64,000 bases of DNA, from positions 34,175,062-34,239,061 of the forward strand of contig NC_065885.2 of assembly GCF_932274485.2 (NCBI RefSeq), in the 5' to 3' direction. The DNA comes from Patella vulgata (Eukaryota > Mollusca > Gastropoda > Patellidae). This document shows, one piece after another, positions 19,901 through 29,487 of this stretch; within the stretch, counting starts at the first letter, position 1; each line of letters opens with the position of its first letter. Below the pieces are notes generated by a model, which saw nothing but the letters and a program-made list of their open reading frames with translations, was not told the origin of the DNA and made no database searches. Made by a program: the position numbers and the translations under genes.

Positions 19901-22644
19901 CCTATTTTACCATTAAAAAACAAAGTGAGCATGCCACTTGACATCAAAGAGCTCCAAATTTAGCTAAAAACAATCGCATCAGATTTATCTCCAACAGGTT
20001 TAGCGGGGTCCTTAAGCGGTGTTTATGTCGTCTTTGCAACTCAAAGTAACTAGTTACAGTCAGTTGCAAGTGTGCTTATTGATCACACAGCTGAGAGCAA
20101 CTGAATTCACAGTGCTTCCGTCGAATCGAAACTGATAGCGATTACACTTAACTGTTAATTTATTCATCAAGTGTTCAACTAAATGGTGAATAACTTAGAA
20201 GAAGCACGCCAAAGGCATGGCCGGTCTTGCCACAATTCTATTAATATTTTATTGTCAACATCATCAACATTTGAAAAGTGTGCGTCTTCGTTCGCTTTCA
20301 TTTGCTTATTTATAAAGTCACATGACACATTTCTCTTATCCTGTGATGTTATTTTCATGGTAACGAGTTGACACCAGTTGTAAGATCACTCATGTCACTA
20401 GTTGCAGCAAGTTTCAGAAAGTTGAACATGTGCAGCTGACTGCAACTAGTTGCTTTGAGTTGTAAGACCTGTAACAGTTGCAATAATAATAATAAGAATA
20501 AGAATAATAAGTGCTCAAAGTGCTAACACAACTAAGTTTATCTGTAAGAACTGTCAAACAAATAGGTATTTAAACTTGATTTAAATGTTTTTAGTGATGG
20601 GGCAGATTTGAGAGATATGGGTAGTGAATTACACTTAATTGCAGGACCAGTTCCATTTAAAGAGCGATACACAATAGATAGAATTTTAAAGTCAATTCTT
20701 TCAGCGATACAGAGGTAATGAAGTGATTTTAATGCAGGGGTTATACTGGATCTAACATCTACCGGTAACAGGAATTTTTGTGACTAGTTGAGCCGCAGAA
20801 TTTTGAATTTTTTGCAGCCTTTGTAATAATTCTTTTCAGACACCGAGGAGGATACTGTTACAATAGTCTAATTGTGACAAAATTAGTGAGCGAGCGAGCG
20901 TAGCTTCAGTTGTAAGAAGATGACAAATACTACTAATGTTCTTGATATGATGGTAGCATGTTTTAGTAAGATGGTTCACATGACTAATCGTGCTGTTAAT
21001 ACTATCTAAATAAACTCCAAGATTTTTTACTTTACTGAAGAGTTTGATCAAAGAATTTCCTACTTGAATGTTATCTATTTTTATTTTTGATATTCATGGT
21101 GGTGGTACAATTAGAATAACTTCTGTTTTATCGTTATTTATTTTCAACTTGTTAAATGACATCCATGATTTTATACTTGAGGTACATGTTTCAATGTTCT
21201 TAAGAAGATTGTTGGCTTGATGTGTTACGGAAGCACTAAGTATTATCGGCATATATATATGATGAGAAATACTAAAGTTCGTTATGATCTGTGCAAGTTG
21301 ACTAGTATTGAGCGTAAATAAGATGGGGCCCAAATTGTAGGGTCACTGATGTGGAATAACTGTTTTTCACAATTACTGAATGACTTCTGTCTAGGAGATG
21401 ATGAAAACCACTTCAGCACAGTACCATCTAGTCCAAATTCGTTATCGAGACGGTTTATCAATACAATTGGATCAAACGTGTCAAACGCAGCAGAAAGATC
21501 AAGTAAAACCAAAAAGGCAACATTGCCACTATCCAAATCTACACTGATTTTAATTTCATTCAAAACACAATTTAATGCTGTTTCTATTCCATGAAAAGGC
21601 TTGTAAGCAGGCATTGAACTTGTATAACAAATTGCTGAAATGCTAGTTATCTGTTATTTGTTCTTTTTGGAGTCAGATTTGAGCCACTGTGATAGGTTAA
21701 ACCATAAATGCTACATTTCGCTCCTGTGACCTTTCCACAAAAAGACTGTTCGGACGCACTGTGATTACTTTTCGAACTTATTTAACGACTGCTCAGAATC
21801 GATAATAACAAGGTTTCAGACTCGTTTCGACAATAATAAATTATAAATAAATAAAACACTGTTGAAAGTATGTGTATATTTAGTAATACTTTGTTGTTTT
21901 TCTGTTATCAAATAGTTGAAAAGCTTGAATGACCTATTACGGCCAAGATTATTTCATCAATGTTTTTCATAATAAAGTAGCCTTGTATTAATATTTGGTG
22001 GAGTCTTTAGTAACCATATTAATATTTTCTTTTATGTTTCGAATTGGCCTATTTCAAATACATTCATCAGCTATTTATATCAAATATACAAAAATATTTC
22101 AAATACACAGAAACACATATAAAGCATCCTTTTCATAAACAATCAATGTTGGTCTATACAGTGTTTGAAACATGTACTGTACTTATGACGAACGGTAAAT
22201 TTTACTTGCGTGTTATTTTCATAAAATCGTTTTTGATTTATCATAAACTGATTTGACATTTGTATTCAACTTTCCCAACTGTCATGCAATTAAGTTCGAA
22301 ACATCGCAACATATTTTTTATTGAGGCCAAAATACTGCGGACTGAAATGTCCAGGAAAACTTCTTAAAGATGATGTTAAACAGTAGCCTACTTAACATAA
22401 CACCACAGACATAAAAACAAAGAAATTAAAGATTGCTTAATCTGCATATTTCTAGATGTTCTCGCAAAATTTCTTGTACATAAACCATAAACCAAAATGA
22501 CAAAGTTTCCTGTCTCTACATGAAATATTACTGTTATTAATTCACCAGTTTTTCAATTTCTTACCTGACATCAACAAACTGGGGTGGTAAAACAACACTC
22601 ATAGCACCACCATATAACTTCTGCTCTGTTTGTGAATAATTCAT
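16881..22644 (-). CDS. RANGRF: Ran guanine nucleotide release factor / Mog1, five coding exons, complete
   Basis: Mog1 binds nuclear Ran, promotes nucleotide release and supports nuclear protein import; the human protein also traffics Nav1.5. Coding exons in transcript order: 22644-22565, 19619-19506, 19034-18930, 18282-18130, 16998-16881. All are GT-AG and total 570 nt (189 residues; human 186). Diagnostic segments, from memory of human RANGRF: LYGGAMSVVLPP (human LFGGAFSAILP), REIPDNQEVFAHSLTDQSII ([20 protein letters not shown]), ILGQQHVAKYNETAKN (LSGKQQIAKENQQVAKD), LFRLPMYGTDILVTFNDP (LLRLPQYQTDLLLTFNQP) and the FGQ C-terminus (FGPQ). The start codon directly follows an acceptor-like tttttttag, so a 5' UTR exon probably lies upstream. 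Convergent with the TEP gene. Single-copy housekeeping gene with transposon-filled introns. Confidence 0.95.
17362..17732 (+). mobile_element. SINE family A, full-length reference copy (371 bp)
   Basis: tRNA-like head (cacgtggctatgtgggtaag; B box gtgtttgatcc), body 'ggccgagaaagttcatccag', 'ccttgtcagtgatgcaggac', 'gaacacattggcgtgcacgt', tail 'gtaggacgttaaaccccatt' plus T-rich end. Perfect 16 bp TSD atctcccgctctaatg at 17346-17361 and 17733-17748. Lies in the last RANGRF intron, antisense to the gene. Confidence 0.93.
18130..18282 (-). CDS. RANGRF: RANGRF coding exon 4
   Basis: CEKVYYILGQQHVAKYNETA through LHLGLFRLPMYGTDILVTFN. The acceptor acatttcag at 18283-18284 gives the right phase; a longer upstream reading from a Met at 18362 was rejected because it does not join exon 3 in phase through a good acceptor. 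Confidence 0.93.
18821..18945 (+). repeat. ~62 bp tandem duplication spanning the RANGRF exon 3 donor
   Basis: 'tctcacagaaaatttatgaa...cagaaaatttatgaa...catactctggcatagaaa' occurs twice back to back, so the splice donor and the last exon bases are present twice. The RNA has a decoy donor about 65 nt into the intron. Confidence 0.9.
18930..19034 (-). CDS. RANGRF: RANGRF coding exon 3
   Basis: SHFQEVADSNGASNNEITKI then ISVDEVPKDEISMPE. Acceptor ttattttctag, donor cca ga|gtatgt. The donor and exon end lie in one half of a direct duplication extending into the intron. Confidence 0.9.
19506..19619 (-). CDS. RANGRF: RANGRF coding exon 2
   Basis: FREIPDNQEVFAHSLTDQSI then IVDILEYITEPDQQAI. Acceptor cttaacag, donor ca|gtaagt. 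The phase joins both neighbours. Confidence 0.95.
19620..20029. other. RANGRF intron, no feature recognised
   Basis: AT-rich intronic sequence. Confidence 0.5.
20030..20467. mobile_element. MITE with ~35-40 bp terminal inverted repeats
   Basis: The left end 'gtctttgcaactcaaagtaa' + 'ctagttacagtcagttgca' matches the reverse complement of the right end 'gtcttacaactcaaagcaac' + 'tagttgcagtcagctgca'. About 440 bp, no coding capacity. It sits between intron sequence and the 3' end of the LINE relic. Confidence 0.8.
20480..21640 (-). mobile_element. Non-LTR retrotransposon (LINE) relic, reverse transcriptase C-terminal half
   Basis: Minus-strand fragments in order: YKPFHGIETALNCVLNEI (21614-21282), LLDLSAAFDTFDPIVLINRL (RT core), GPILFTLN, SWMSFNKLKINNDKTEVILI (21333-21094), LGVYLDSINSTISHVNHLTK and LSQLDYCNSILLG (21051-20836), then a decayed LQKIQNSAAQLV-type tail. 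The YADD motif is replaced by YMPI. Several frameshifts and stops. It ends in an (ATT/ATA)n microsatellite near 20480, as CR1/L2/Jockey-type LINEs do. 5'-truncated. Confidence 0.88.
21641..22564. other. RANGRF first intron, distal part
   Basis: No gene or element recognised. Confidence 0.5.
22565..22644 (-). CDS. RANGRF: RANGRF coding exon 1
   Basis: ATG at 22644-22642, MNYSQTEQKLYGGAMSVVLP, ending in DV plus a split Ser codon, donor ag|gtaag. Confidence 0.93.
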
Positions 22645-22735
22645 CTAAAAAAGAAATTTATTCAAATCACAGCAAATCCAAATGATTTTGTTACCTACAG
22701 ATAGATCTCAAAAGTTATAATGTCTCTTTCACAAA

Positions 22736-23133
22736 CATTATGCAAGAACTAAATCTGCCTATTGCAGGTCTTTCTTTAAGCCAGAAATGTTATCTAAATT
22801 ATTAATTAGACATCAATCAATTTATCCAGACCATATTCCACTCTCGTTGCCATCGCTAGCCTGCAATATTTAGCAGATTGGAATACATTTTTTGAAAAAT
22901 AATTAAATCAATAAATGAATGGATAATCGAGACTGTGTTTTATTTATCGTACCGACTTTAGTAACGATGATCGAGGCTAGCCTAAAATTCAAAAGCTAAT
23001 ACATTGTATCTCGGTTCAGAGTGGACCAATTTGACTGAAATTTTCAGCATAGGTCTATTCTATTTACATTATCTATTTTTTAAAACTATTATAGTGAGAA
23101 CAGTCAACTCTTTATCTATAATCTCCCATAATG
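22736..23133 (+). mobile_element. MITE-like family C, copy 3 (best-preserved)
   Basis: Begins CATTATGcaaga and ends tctccCATAATG, a short terminal inverted repeat. The internal sequence matches the copies at 9088 and 10543 ('aactaaatctgcctattgca', 'ggataatcgagact', 'tttgactgaaattttca'). Lies just upstream of the RANGRF start codon. Confidence 0.75.
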
Positions 23134-23780
23134 CCCCTTTAAAAGTCAGTAATTTGCAGTTGTGGTATCAACTACAGATTAGTATTGATGAAAAACCTAT
23201 GCTTCTGATATGTATTATTATCATAAACTTGACAGACTGAGACTGTAATTGTAAAGAATACATAGAAGATGAGACGAAAATATTTCTAAACCAAGAAAGA
23301 TGGTAGTAAAAGTAAAAGAAAATTTAAAAAAAAAAAAAAAAAGAGTTAAATTACAACAGTAAACAACCCTACTGTCCATTTTCACCTTTGAAGTTGTTGA
23401 TAACACTAACAGTACCGTAACAGTTTCTGGTCATCTAAATCATACTAAAAAAATGACATTTGTCTTCTTTATTTATAAACGAAAATGAAGCAGATCTTAT
23501 TTCATCAAAGTCAAAAGACTTTTATTGTCGCGTTAGCCTATATATAACAACGTATGCAGTTCGTCACGATTGTGTTGGTTCCTGGTGGTTATATCCAGAA
23601 TATTTCAGGTTAAACTGGATGGATTGTTTCGCAAGCTACTCGGCGCTGACATCTTGGGTGCATCCAAATTTGCAACCAAACGAAGTAATTATACGGAAAG
23701 AAATACTAAATTTAAAACAGAAATAATTAGACTGGCAACAGGATATATTAGCAAAAAGTCCTACAGAATACCAGTGTAGT
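23134..23780. other. Unassigned region upstream of RANGRF
   Basis: Contains an A15 homopolymer (~23327-23342). No exon supported. A 5' UTR exon or promoter of RANGRF could lie here, but nothing marks it. Confidence 0.3.
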
Positions 23781-23784
23781 ATTG

Positions 23785-25700
23785 TATATAATTCTATAGA
23801 AAAACTATAGAGGTTTTTTTTTTTGGGGGGGGGGGGCGTGTCCCATTTTTTATAGGACAAAATTCTGTACTATTCTACAGAATTTTGGGGGCCTGTAGGA
23901 AATAACGGCCCCAAATATTCTATAATTTCTGTAGCGCACATCCTATAGTTTTTCCTACAGATTTATGTCAAAATTTCTATAGGAAAATATTATAGTATTC
24001 TATAGGGTTTTTTTTATTGCACTTTCTGTAGGACATTCTACAGTTATGTATAGGAATGAATACTGTAGTAGTCTGTAGTTTGAAAATTGGGCCACTATAG
24101 TTTTCTGTAGGAATGGGTACTATAGAATTCTATAGACTTTTTTTTATTAAATCTTATTTTGGGAATAAAACTATAGTAGGCCCATGATTTCTTCTAAATT
24201 GATAAGCTTATTTTTCTCTCATGGATTCTTCTAAATTGATAAGCTTATTTTTTCTCTCATGGATAAATCTGAATTCTGTTGATGATTCACCAGCCAGAAC
24301 CATGAAAAGTTTTTTTTCTTGGTATAACTGAAATATAAGGAAAAGAATAGGTAATAAAGTTAAATAAATAACAAAATCACATAAATCTTATCTAATTAAA
24401 GTAATTTAATATTATTGTTAAGAAAGTAATAAAGTATACTTATCTTTGTATCTTTAATCGAATCTGTGAAAAAAATAGCACCATTCTCTTTAGTTTCTTG
24501 TTAATACTAACATATTAAGTAGTTATACACTGAATTTTTGAATTTAAAATTCAGCCAATGGCCAAACAGATTTCAAGAGAGTACATTGGCTGTTAATTAT
24601 AATTTGTTGACAGGTATAAACGGCTGAACTGGTGACGTGAACAAATTATATAATTTGAGTACAGAATCTGCTATAGTCATTAAGATCTAACTAGCAGGAT
24701 CAAATAACAGTCAGACTGCTGTATTCTAAATAAACTTTGTCTTTATTTCATTGACTTATCTGAAGAATAATTTATTATCTGATATTTTTGTTGTGAAGAT
24801 CTACATTTACTGGCATTTTTTGGAGGGTGGGTGGGGAATTCCTTTGAGTGTCAACATGTATCACTATTTCCTTCATATTATATACACTATTTTATACTTA
24901 ATATTTTATTTTTCGTGGTAAGCTTATTTTAGTTTGTCATTTGGTATCACAATAAATTAAGGAAAACCGTATCCAGGAAAATTATGTTGGAAAAGTTTAC
25001 ATAATTCACACAAGTGCCTCACTAAATTATGTTGTAAACTATAGTATGAATAAAGGACATCACCAATTTATGAAATCTGTAGTATAGAACATTGTTTCTA
25101 CATTATTATGTAGGAAACTATAGTAGACTATTTGTTAAAATGGTTTAAGTACAGTATACATATAAATTCTACAGAAAACTATAGAAGGCTCATGCATTAT
25201 ATTTTTCTCCACAAAATCTATAGAAAAAAATGTCAGAATGTCATAGAAAACTATAGGATCACACAACTGACTTGAGACAATAAGTTAGTTCTATAGAAAA
25301 CTATAGTTTTTACCACCAAATCTATAAGAACGCCAGCTGACATGAGAATACAAGTTAGTTTTATAGTAAACTATTTTTACCATAAACGCTGTAGAAAACT
25401 GAAAGATTACTCAAATGACTCGAGGATACAGGATAGTTCTATAGAAAACTATAGTAGCACCAATGAATCTGTAGGTTTATTTTTTTTCCAATAGTTTCTT
25501 ACAGTATTCTATAGAATTCTGTAGGAAATTACACTTGGAAAATATTCATCTATCAATCCTACACAAAACTATAGTACATGTTTTTGAATCTATAGTCATG
25601 TGAAAAAAACTACAGAATGAATTTGTTTTCCTGCAGCATTCTATCGCATTCTATAGAATCCCACAAACTTCTATAGAAACCTGTACTTTTTCTATAAGAC
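23785..25700. repeat. Degenerate repeat rich in CTATAG/CTGTAG/CTACAG hexamers
   Basis: Over 1.9 kb the hexamers CTATAG, CTGTAG and CTACAG recur dozens of times, often as tctatagaaaactatag, at irregular spacing. No clean period is visible. It resembles an old diverged satellite or clustered palindromic elements. A G10 run lies at about 23825-23837. Confidence 0.7.
24186..24262 (+). repeat. ~40 bp two-copy tandem repeat
   Basis: 'cttctaaattgataagctta' + 'tttttctctcatgga' occurs twice in succession. Confidence 0.85.
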
Positions 25701-25903
25701 TTGTTCATAAGTAGGCTATATAAAGGGGAACTCACTGTGAATTAAGAAAAATATTCATATTATTCAGAAGGCTTTCGAGCGGATTGTGCAGGAATGCTGA
25801 ATATGGCCACAGATAACCATGAACCTTGTATTTTAAGGTCCAAGAGATAACCAATTTACCAATGATGAATTTCCACATTGAATTTAATGTTATTTCTCGT
25901 CTC

Positions 25904-26025
25904 TTAGACCGGCTCTAACTTTTCCCAAAATTTTCGTTGGGTAGAACGATTTCTACCACAGATGGAGCAACGTGTGGCAAACTCTTCATCGAAGCAAGTT
26001 TTAGTTTCAGATTGAGTTAAACAAA
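25904..26025 (-). other. Candidate minus-strand exon with CxxC motif
   Basis: Follows a good acceptor (tatgtctctacttgcag). Open for 39 codons to a stop, with CFDEEFATRCSICGRNRSTQ then RKFWEKLE. The C-x8-C-x2-C arrangement looks zinc-ribbon-like. I do not recognise the protein, and the upstream exon would have to lie near or across the array edge. Could be chance. Confidence 0.22.
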
Positions 26026-26489
26026 CTGCAAGTAGAGACATATAAAAAAATAATGCAACTTTGCGGCCTACATATTTTCAACTTAACCAACCTATTAACC
26101 ATCATATCCTTCCGCTTCAAAATCATGAATTTTCACCAAAACCTGGCAGAAAATGTATATTTAAACTCTTTTCCTCGATTCTACACCAAAACGTCAGCAA
26201 AGATCGCCCTGCAGAAGTGGGGAAAATGGAAAAGGGAGACATAGACTAAAAATAACGTTCGCCCTTGTTTCGTAAGCGTAGGAATACTTGGTGACCTGGG
26301 ACCATATTGATTGGGTGCGTATGTTTGGTGTTGATTTATTTGACTATTTGACCAATTTCGCTCTTCTTCTATCCTCATGCGATTTGTTTGGGGTTTTTTT
26401 TGTTTTTTTTTTAAAGGAATATTGCAGCTGTGTGCCTTTAGTGGGTGTATGGCGTTTCATTGTGGACAGGGAAAGGATTTGGAATATAT

Positions 26490-26516
26490 GGGGGAGTGGA
26501 TGGGGGTGGGGTGGGG
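26490..26516 (+). repeat. G-quadruplex-type tract downstream of the gene (copy 1)
   Basis: Plus strand G5-N7-G5-T-G4-T-G4, about 45 bp past the stem-loop. It is on the template strand for the minus-strand gene, so it could pause polymerase near the 3' processing site. Repeated in every unit. Confidence 0.8.
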
Positions 26517-26537
26517 TGATAATGCATAGAATATGTA

Positions 26538-26552
26538 GGTAATCTTTCGTAG
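26538..26552 (-). promoter_or_regulatory. Histone downstream element (U7 snRNA pairing site)
   Basis: The minus strand reads CTACGAAAGATTACC, beginning about 9 nt past the stem-loop. GAAAGA is the core of the metazoan HDE that pairs with U7 snRNA. Confidence 0.8.
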
Positions 26553-26560
26553 ATTTTGGT

Positions 26561-26576
26561 GGCTCTGAAAAGAACC
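26561..26576 (-). terminator. Histone-type mRNA 3' stem-loop (copy 1; same offset in every copy)
   Basis: The minus strand reads AAAA GGTTCT TTTC AGAGCC ACCA. It fits the histone 3' consensus GGYYYUUYUNARRRCC at every position: 6 bp stem (one G-U), 4 nt loop, A-rich 5' flank and ACC 3' flank. It lies 38 nt after the stop. In each copy it sits 54-39 bp below the lowest ORF coordinate. This structure binds SLBP and replaces the poly(A) tail in replication-dependent histone mRNAs. Confidence 0.95.
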
Positions 26577-26614
26577 TTTTGTATAAGCAAAGAAGATTCT
26601 ACGTGTTTTCAAAT

Positions 26615-26935
26615 TCACTCCATCTCGCCTTCCGACGAATGGCTGCTATCTTCACTATCAGTTGCGACACAGCTTCTAATCTTGTGGCGTAGGTATAAGA
26701 CTTTATCGGCCTTTTGACGTGCATACTCGTAGTAAGCGTTTCTAACACCTTCCATGCCGGACATCCTGAGACGAATGTTGTAGCGAAATGAACGCATCTG
26801 GTCCCTCCTTGCTCGGTCGTAGCGGACTTGAAGATCTTTGAGTTTGTTGTTTAGTAAAACAACCTGCTCACATGCTCGGCGGAAACGGTGCTCTGTCTCA
26901 GACAAATCGACGTGAAGTTTCGAAATAGTTTCCAT
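26615..26935 (-). CDS. Array protein, copy 1 (106 aa, uncharacterised; histone-type gene structure)
   Basis: Function unknown. No Pro or Trp. Residues ~3-58 are a predicted long amphipathic helix with heptad-like Leu/Val (VVLLNNKLKDLQVRY), residues 37-57 are Arg-rich (RYDRARRDQMRSFRYNIRLR), SGMEG (59-63) is a likely turn, ~64-88 a second helix, and 91-106 an acidic Ser-rich tail (TDSEDSSHSSEGEME) with CK2-like sites. By count, 21 basic and 17 acidic residues; the body is net positive and the tail net negative. Not a recognisable histone fold despite a length close to H4. Start chosen as the only Met after the TATA/cap region, context gtgaaATGG. This is the array-edge copy and differs from the others at 26536. 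A chromatin-binding or chaperone role is inference only. Confidence 0.88.
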   Translation of the reverse strand: METISKLHVDLSETEHRFRRACEQVVLLNNKLKDLQVRYDRARRDQMRSFRYNIRLRMSGMEGVRNAYYEYARQKADKVLYLRHKIRSCVATDSEDSSHSSEGEME

Positions 26936-27003
26936 TTCACTTGTTGGGGTCTTGGTGGAGGTCTTAGAAGATTGAATGACGAAGCTATTGAAGCGACAAT
27001 TCA

Positions 27004-27008
27004 GAATG
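27004..27008 (-). promoter_or_regulatory. CATTC cap-like initiator
   Basis: GCATTCTGA lies 31 bp downstream of the TATA box, where initiation is expected. It nearly matches the PyCATTCPu cap motif described for sea urchin histone genes. Implies a ~71 nt 5' UTR. Confidence 0.65.
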
Positions 27009-27030
27009 CGGTTTCCAATTCCACCTCAAC

Positions 27031-27038
27031 TATATATA
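27031..27038 (-). promoter_or_regulatory. TATA box of array gene (copy 1)
   Basis: CTATATATAG on the minus strand, 96 bp upstream of the ATG. Found at the same offset in all copies. Confidence 0.9.
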
Positions 27039-27061
27039 GGCATGTACCTGGTAAGCTGGAG

Positions 27062-27071
27062 TGACGCCAAT
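27062..27071 (-). promoter_or_regulatory. Inverted CCAAT plus TGACG element
   Basis: Plus strand TGACGCCAAT, about -60 relative to the predicted start. Combines a CRE half-site with a CCAAT box, both common in histone promoters. Confidence 0.55.
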
Positions 27072-27223
27072 TTCTCTTCTTGGCATCCCGTGACATTTTT
27101 GTGTATTAGTCGTAGCTGGCAGTTTAGGTCAGTGTTTTGATAAGCATATTGTCTCCTCATTAGGCAGCAATCAACATCTTTTTTCCGACTTGACAACTTT
27201 ATGATCGATTCTTGATTGCATTG

Positions 27224-27228
27224 ATTGG
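27224..27228 (-). promoter_or_regulatory. CCAAT box
   Basis: AACCAATCA on the minus strand, about -217. A second NF-Y-type site. Confidence 0.45.
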
Positions 27229-28049
27229 TTTTAATCGGTTCTGGTCTCTGCAACTATTCCGTTCGCTGGAGGAAAACGATTTTCTGGCCTTGAGGTCAAT
27301 ATTTATTGATCTCCCTAAATGAAATCTAAAACACGGGCCTACATCGGACGAGCACCTTACACTAAGTTACACAGTTATTTCCCTTTCGTTGAATGTGTGT
27401 AATCGTTTTTAATGCTTACCAGCGATACCCAGAAAAGACTTGCGGAGTCCAAACGTTCCGTCCCTGGTCACAATTCTTGATGTGAAAGGGAGTGTGCGTT
27501 CGTTTTTTTGGGTTTTTTTTTTGTTCTTTTCTTTGTTACTTTTTTTTTATTTTTGTGTGTGTGTGGGAGGGGCGGGGGGGGGGGGGTTTGGTACTAATTT
27601 TTGTTCACCTTAAGCATGGTTGAATATGTGCAGCTTCTTTGATAAAAATGTCGGTGAGCGATAACCCGATGCTCCACAGAAACCAGTAAGGACTAATGCA
27701 TAAGGTCTAAGCCTTGCTTCAATTGGATAAAGTGGCATTGAGAAGGGTTGGGCGTATGTTTGGTGTTGATTTATTTGACTATTTGACCAATTTCGCTCTT
27801 CTTCTATCCTCATGCGATTTGTTTGGGTTTTTTTTTGTTTTTTTTTTAAAGGAATATTGCAGCTGTGTGCCTTTAGTGGGTGTATGGCGTTTCATTGTGG
27901 ACAGGGAAAGGATTTGGAATATATGGGGGAGTGGATGGGGGTGGGGTGGGGTGATAATGCATAGAATATGAAGGTAATCTTTCGTAGATTTTGGTGGCTC
28001 TGAAAAGAACCTTTTGTATAAGCAAAGAAGATTCTACGTGTTTTCAAAT

Positions 28050-28370
28050 TCACTCCATCTCGCCTTCCGACGAATGGCTGCTATCTTCACTATCAGTTGC
28101 GACACAGCTTCTAATCTTGTGGCGTAGGTATAAGACTTTATCGGCCTTTTGACGTGCATACTCGTAGTAAGCGTTTCTAACACCTTCCATGCCGGACATC
28201 CTGAGACGAATGTTGTAGCGAAATGAACGCATCTGGTCCCTCCTTGCTCGGTCGTAGCGGACTTGAAGATCTTTGAGTTTGTTGTTTAGTAAAACAACCT
28301 GCTCACATGCTCGGCGGAAACGGTGCTCTGTCTCAGACAAATCGACGTGAAGTTTCGAAATAGTTTCCAT
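28050..28370 (-). CDS. Array protein, copy 2
   Basis: Identical 106-aa product. Stem-loop 27996-28011, TATA 28466-28473. Confidence 0.88.
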   Translation of the reverse strand: METISKLHVDLSETEHRFRRACEQVVLLNNKLKDLQVRYDRARRDQMRSFRYNIRLRMSGMEGVRNAYYEYARQKADKVLYLRHKIRSCVATDSEDSSHSSEGEME

Positions 28371-29487
28371 TTCACTTGTTGGGGTCTTGGTGGAGGTCTT
28401 AGAAGATTGAATGACGAAGCTATTGAAGCGACAATTCAGAATGCGGTTTCCAATTCCACCTCAACTATATATAGGCATGTACCTGGTAAGCTGGAGTGAC
28501 GCCAATTTCTCTTCTTGGCATCCCGTGACATTTTTGTGTATTAGTCGTAGCTGGCAGTTTAGGTCAGTGTTTTGATAAGCATATTGTCTCCTCATTAGGC
28601 AGCAATCAACATCTTTTTTCCGACTTGACAACTTTATGATCGATTCTTGATTGCATTGATTGGTTTTAATCGGTTCTGGTCTCTGCAACTATTCCGTTCG
28701 CTGGAGGAAAACGATTTTCTGGCCTTGAGGTCAATATTTATTGATCTCCCTAAATGAAATCTAAAACACGGGCCTACATCGGACGAGCACCTTACACTAA
28801 GTTACACAGTTATTTCCCTTTCGTTGAATGTGTGTAATCGTTTTTAATGCTTACCAGCGATACCCAGAAAAGACTTGCGGAGTCCAAACGTTCCGTCCCT
28901 GGTCACAATTCTTGATGTGAAAGGGAGTGTGCGTTCGTTTTTTTGGGTTTTTTTTTTGTTCTTTTCTTTGTTACTTTTTTTTTATTTTTGTGTGTGTGTG
29001 GGAGGGGCGGGGGGGGGGGGGGTATTTGGTACTAATTTTTGTTCACCTTAAGCATGGTTGAATATGTGCAGCTTCTTTGATAAAAATGTCGGTGAGCGAT
29101 AACCCGATGCTCCACAGAAACCAGTAAGGACTAATGCATAAGGTCTAAGCCTTGCTTCAATTGGATAAAGTGGCATTGAGAAGGGTTGGGCGTATGTTTG
29201 GTGTTGATTTATTTGACTATTTGACCAATTTCGCTCTTCTTCTATCCTCATGCGATTTGTTTGGGGTTTTTTTTGGTTTTTTTTTAAAGGAATATTGCAG
29301 CTGTGTGCCTTTAGTGGGTGTATGGCGTTTCATTGTGGACAGGGAAAGGATTTGGAATATATGGGGGAGTGGATGGGGGTGGGGTGGGGTGATAATGCAT
29401 AGAATATGAAGGTAATCTTTCGTAGATTTTGGTGGCTCTGAAAAGAACCTTTTGTATAAGCAAAGAAGATTCTACGTGTTTTCAAAT

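Noticed and set aside
24208-24327. Minus-strand 39-codon open stretch after ccttatatttcag (LYQEKKLFMVLAGESSTEF...)
   Set aside because: Acceptor is good, but two frames are open, the end lies in a tandem duplication and no partner exon could be joined.
26697-26712. U2 snRNA-like 'atcggccttttg' inside the array
   Set aside because: Only a dozen bases match, the rest of U2 is missing and the match lies within the ORF.
26317-27751. 5S rRNA, tRNA or snRNA gene within the array unit
   Set aside because: Looked for 5S, U1, U2, U6 and U7 signatures and tRNA B boxes on both strands; none found.
27610-27813. 67-codon minus-strand ORF in the array spacer
   Set aside because: No promoter, stem-loop or poly(A) signal, and no recognisable domain.
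27714-27971. 85-codon plus-strand ORF in the array spacer
   Set aside because: Reads through length-variable T-runs and the G-rich tract. Its residues change with homopolymer length, unlike a conserved protein.
28461-28688. 75-codon minus-strand ORF in every array unit
   Set aside because: It runs through the CCAAT and TATA elements of the array gene and ends inside the TATA box; it repeats only because the unit repeats.
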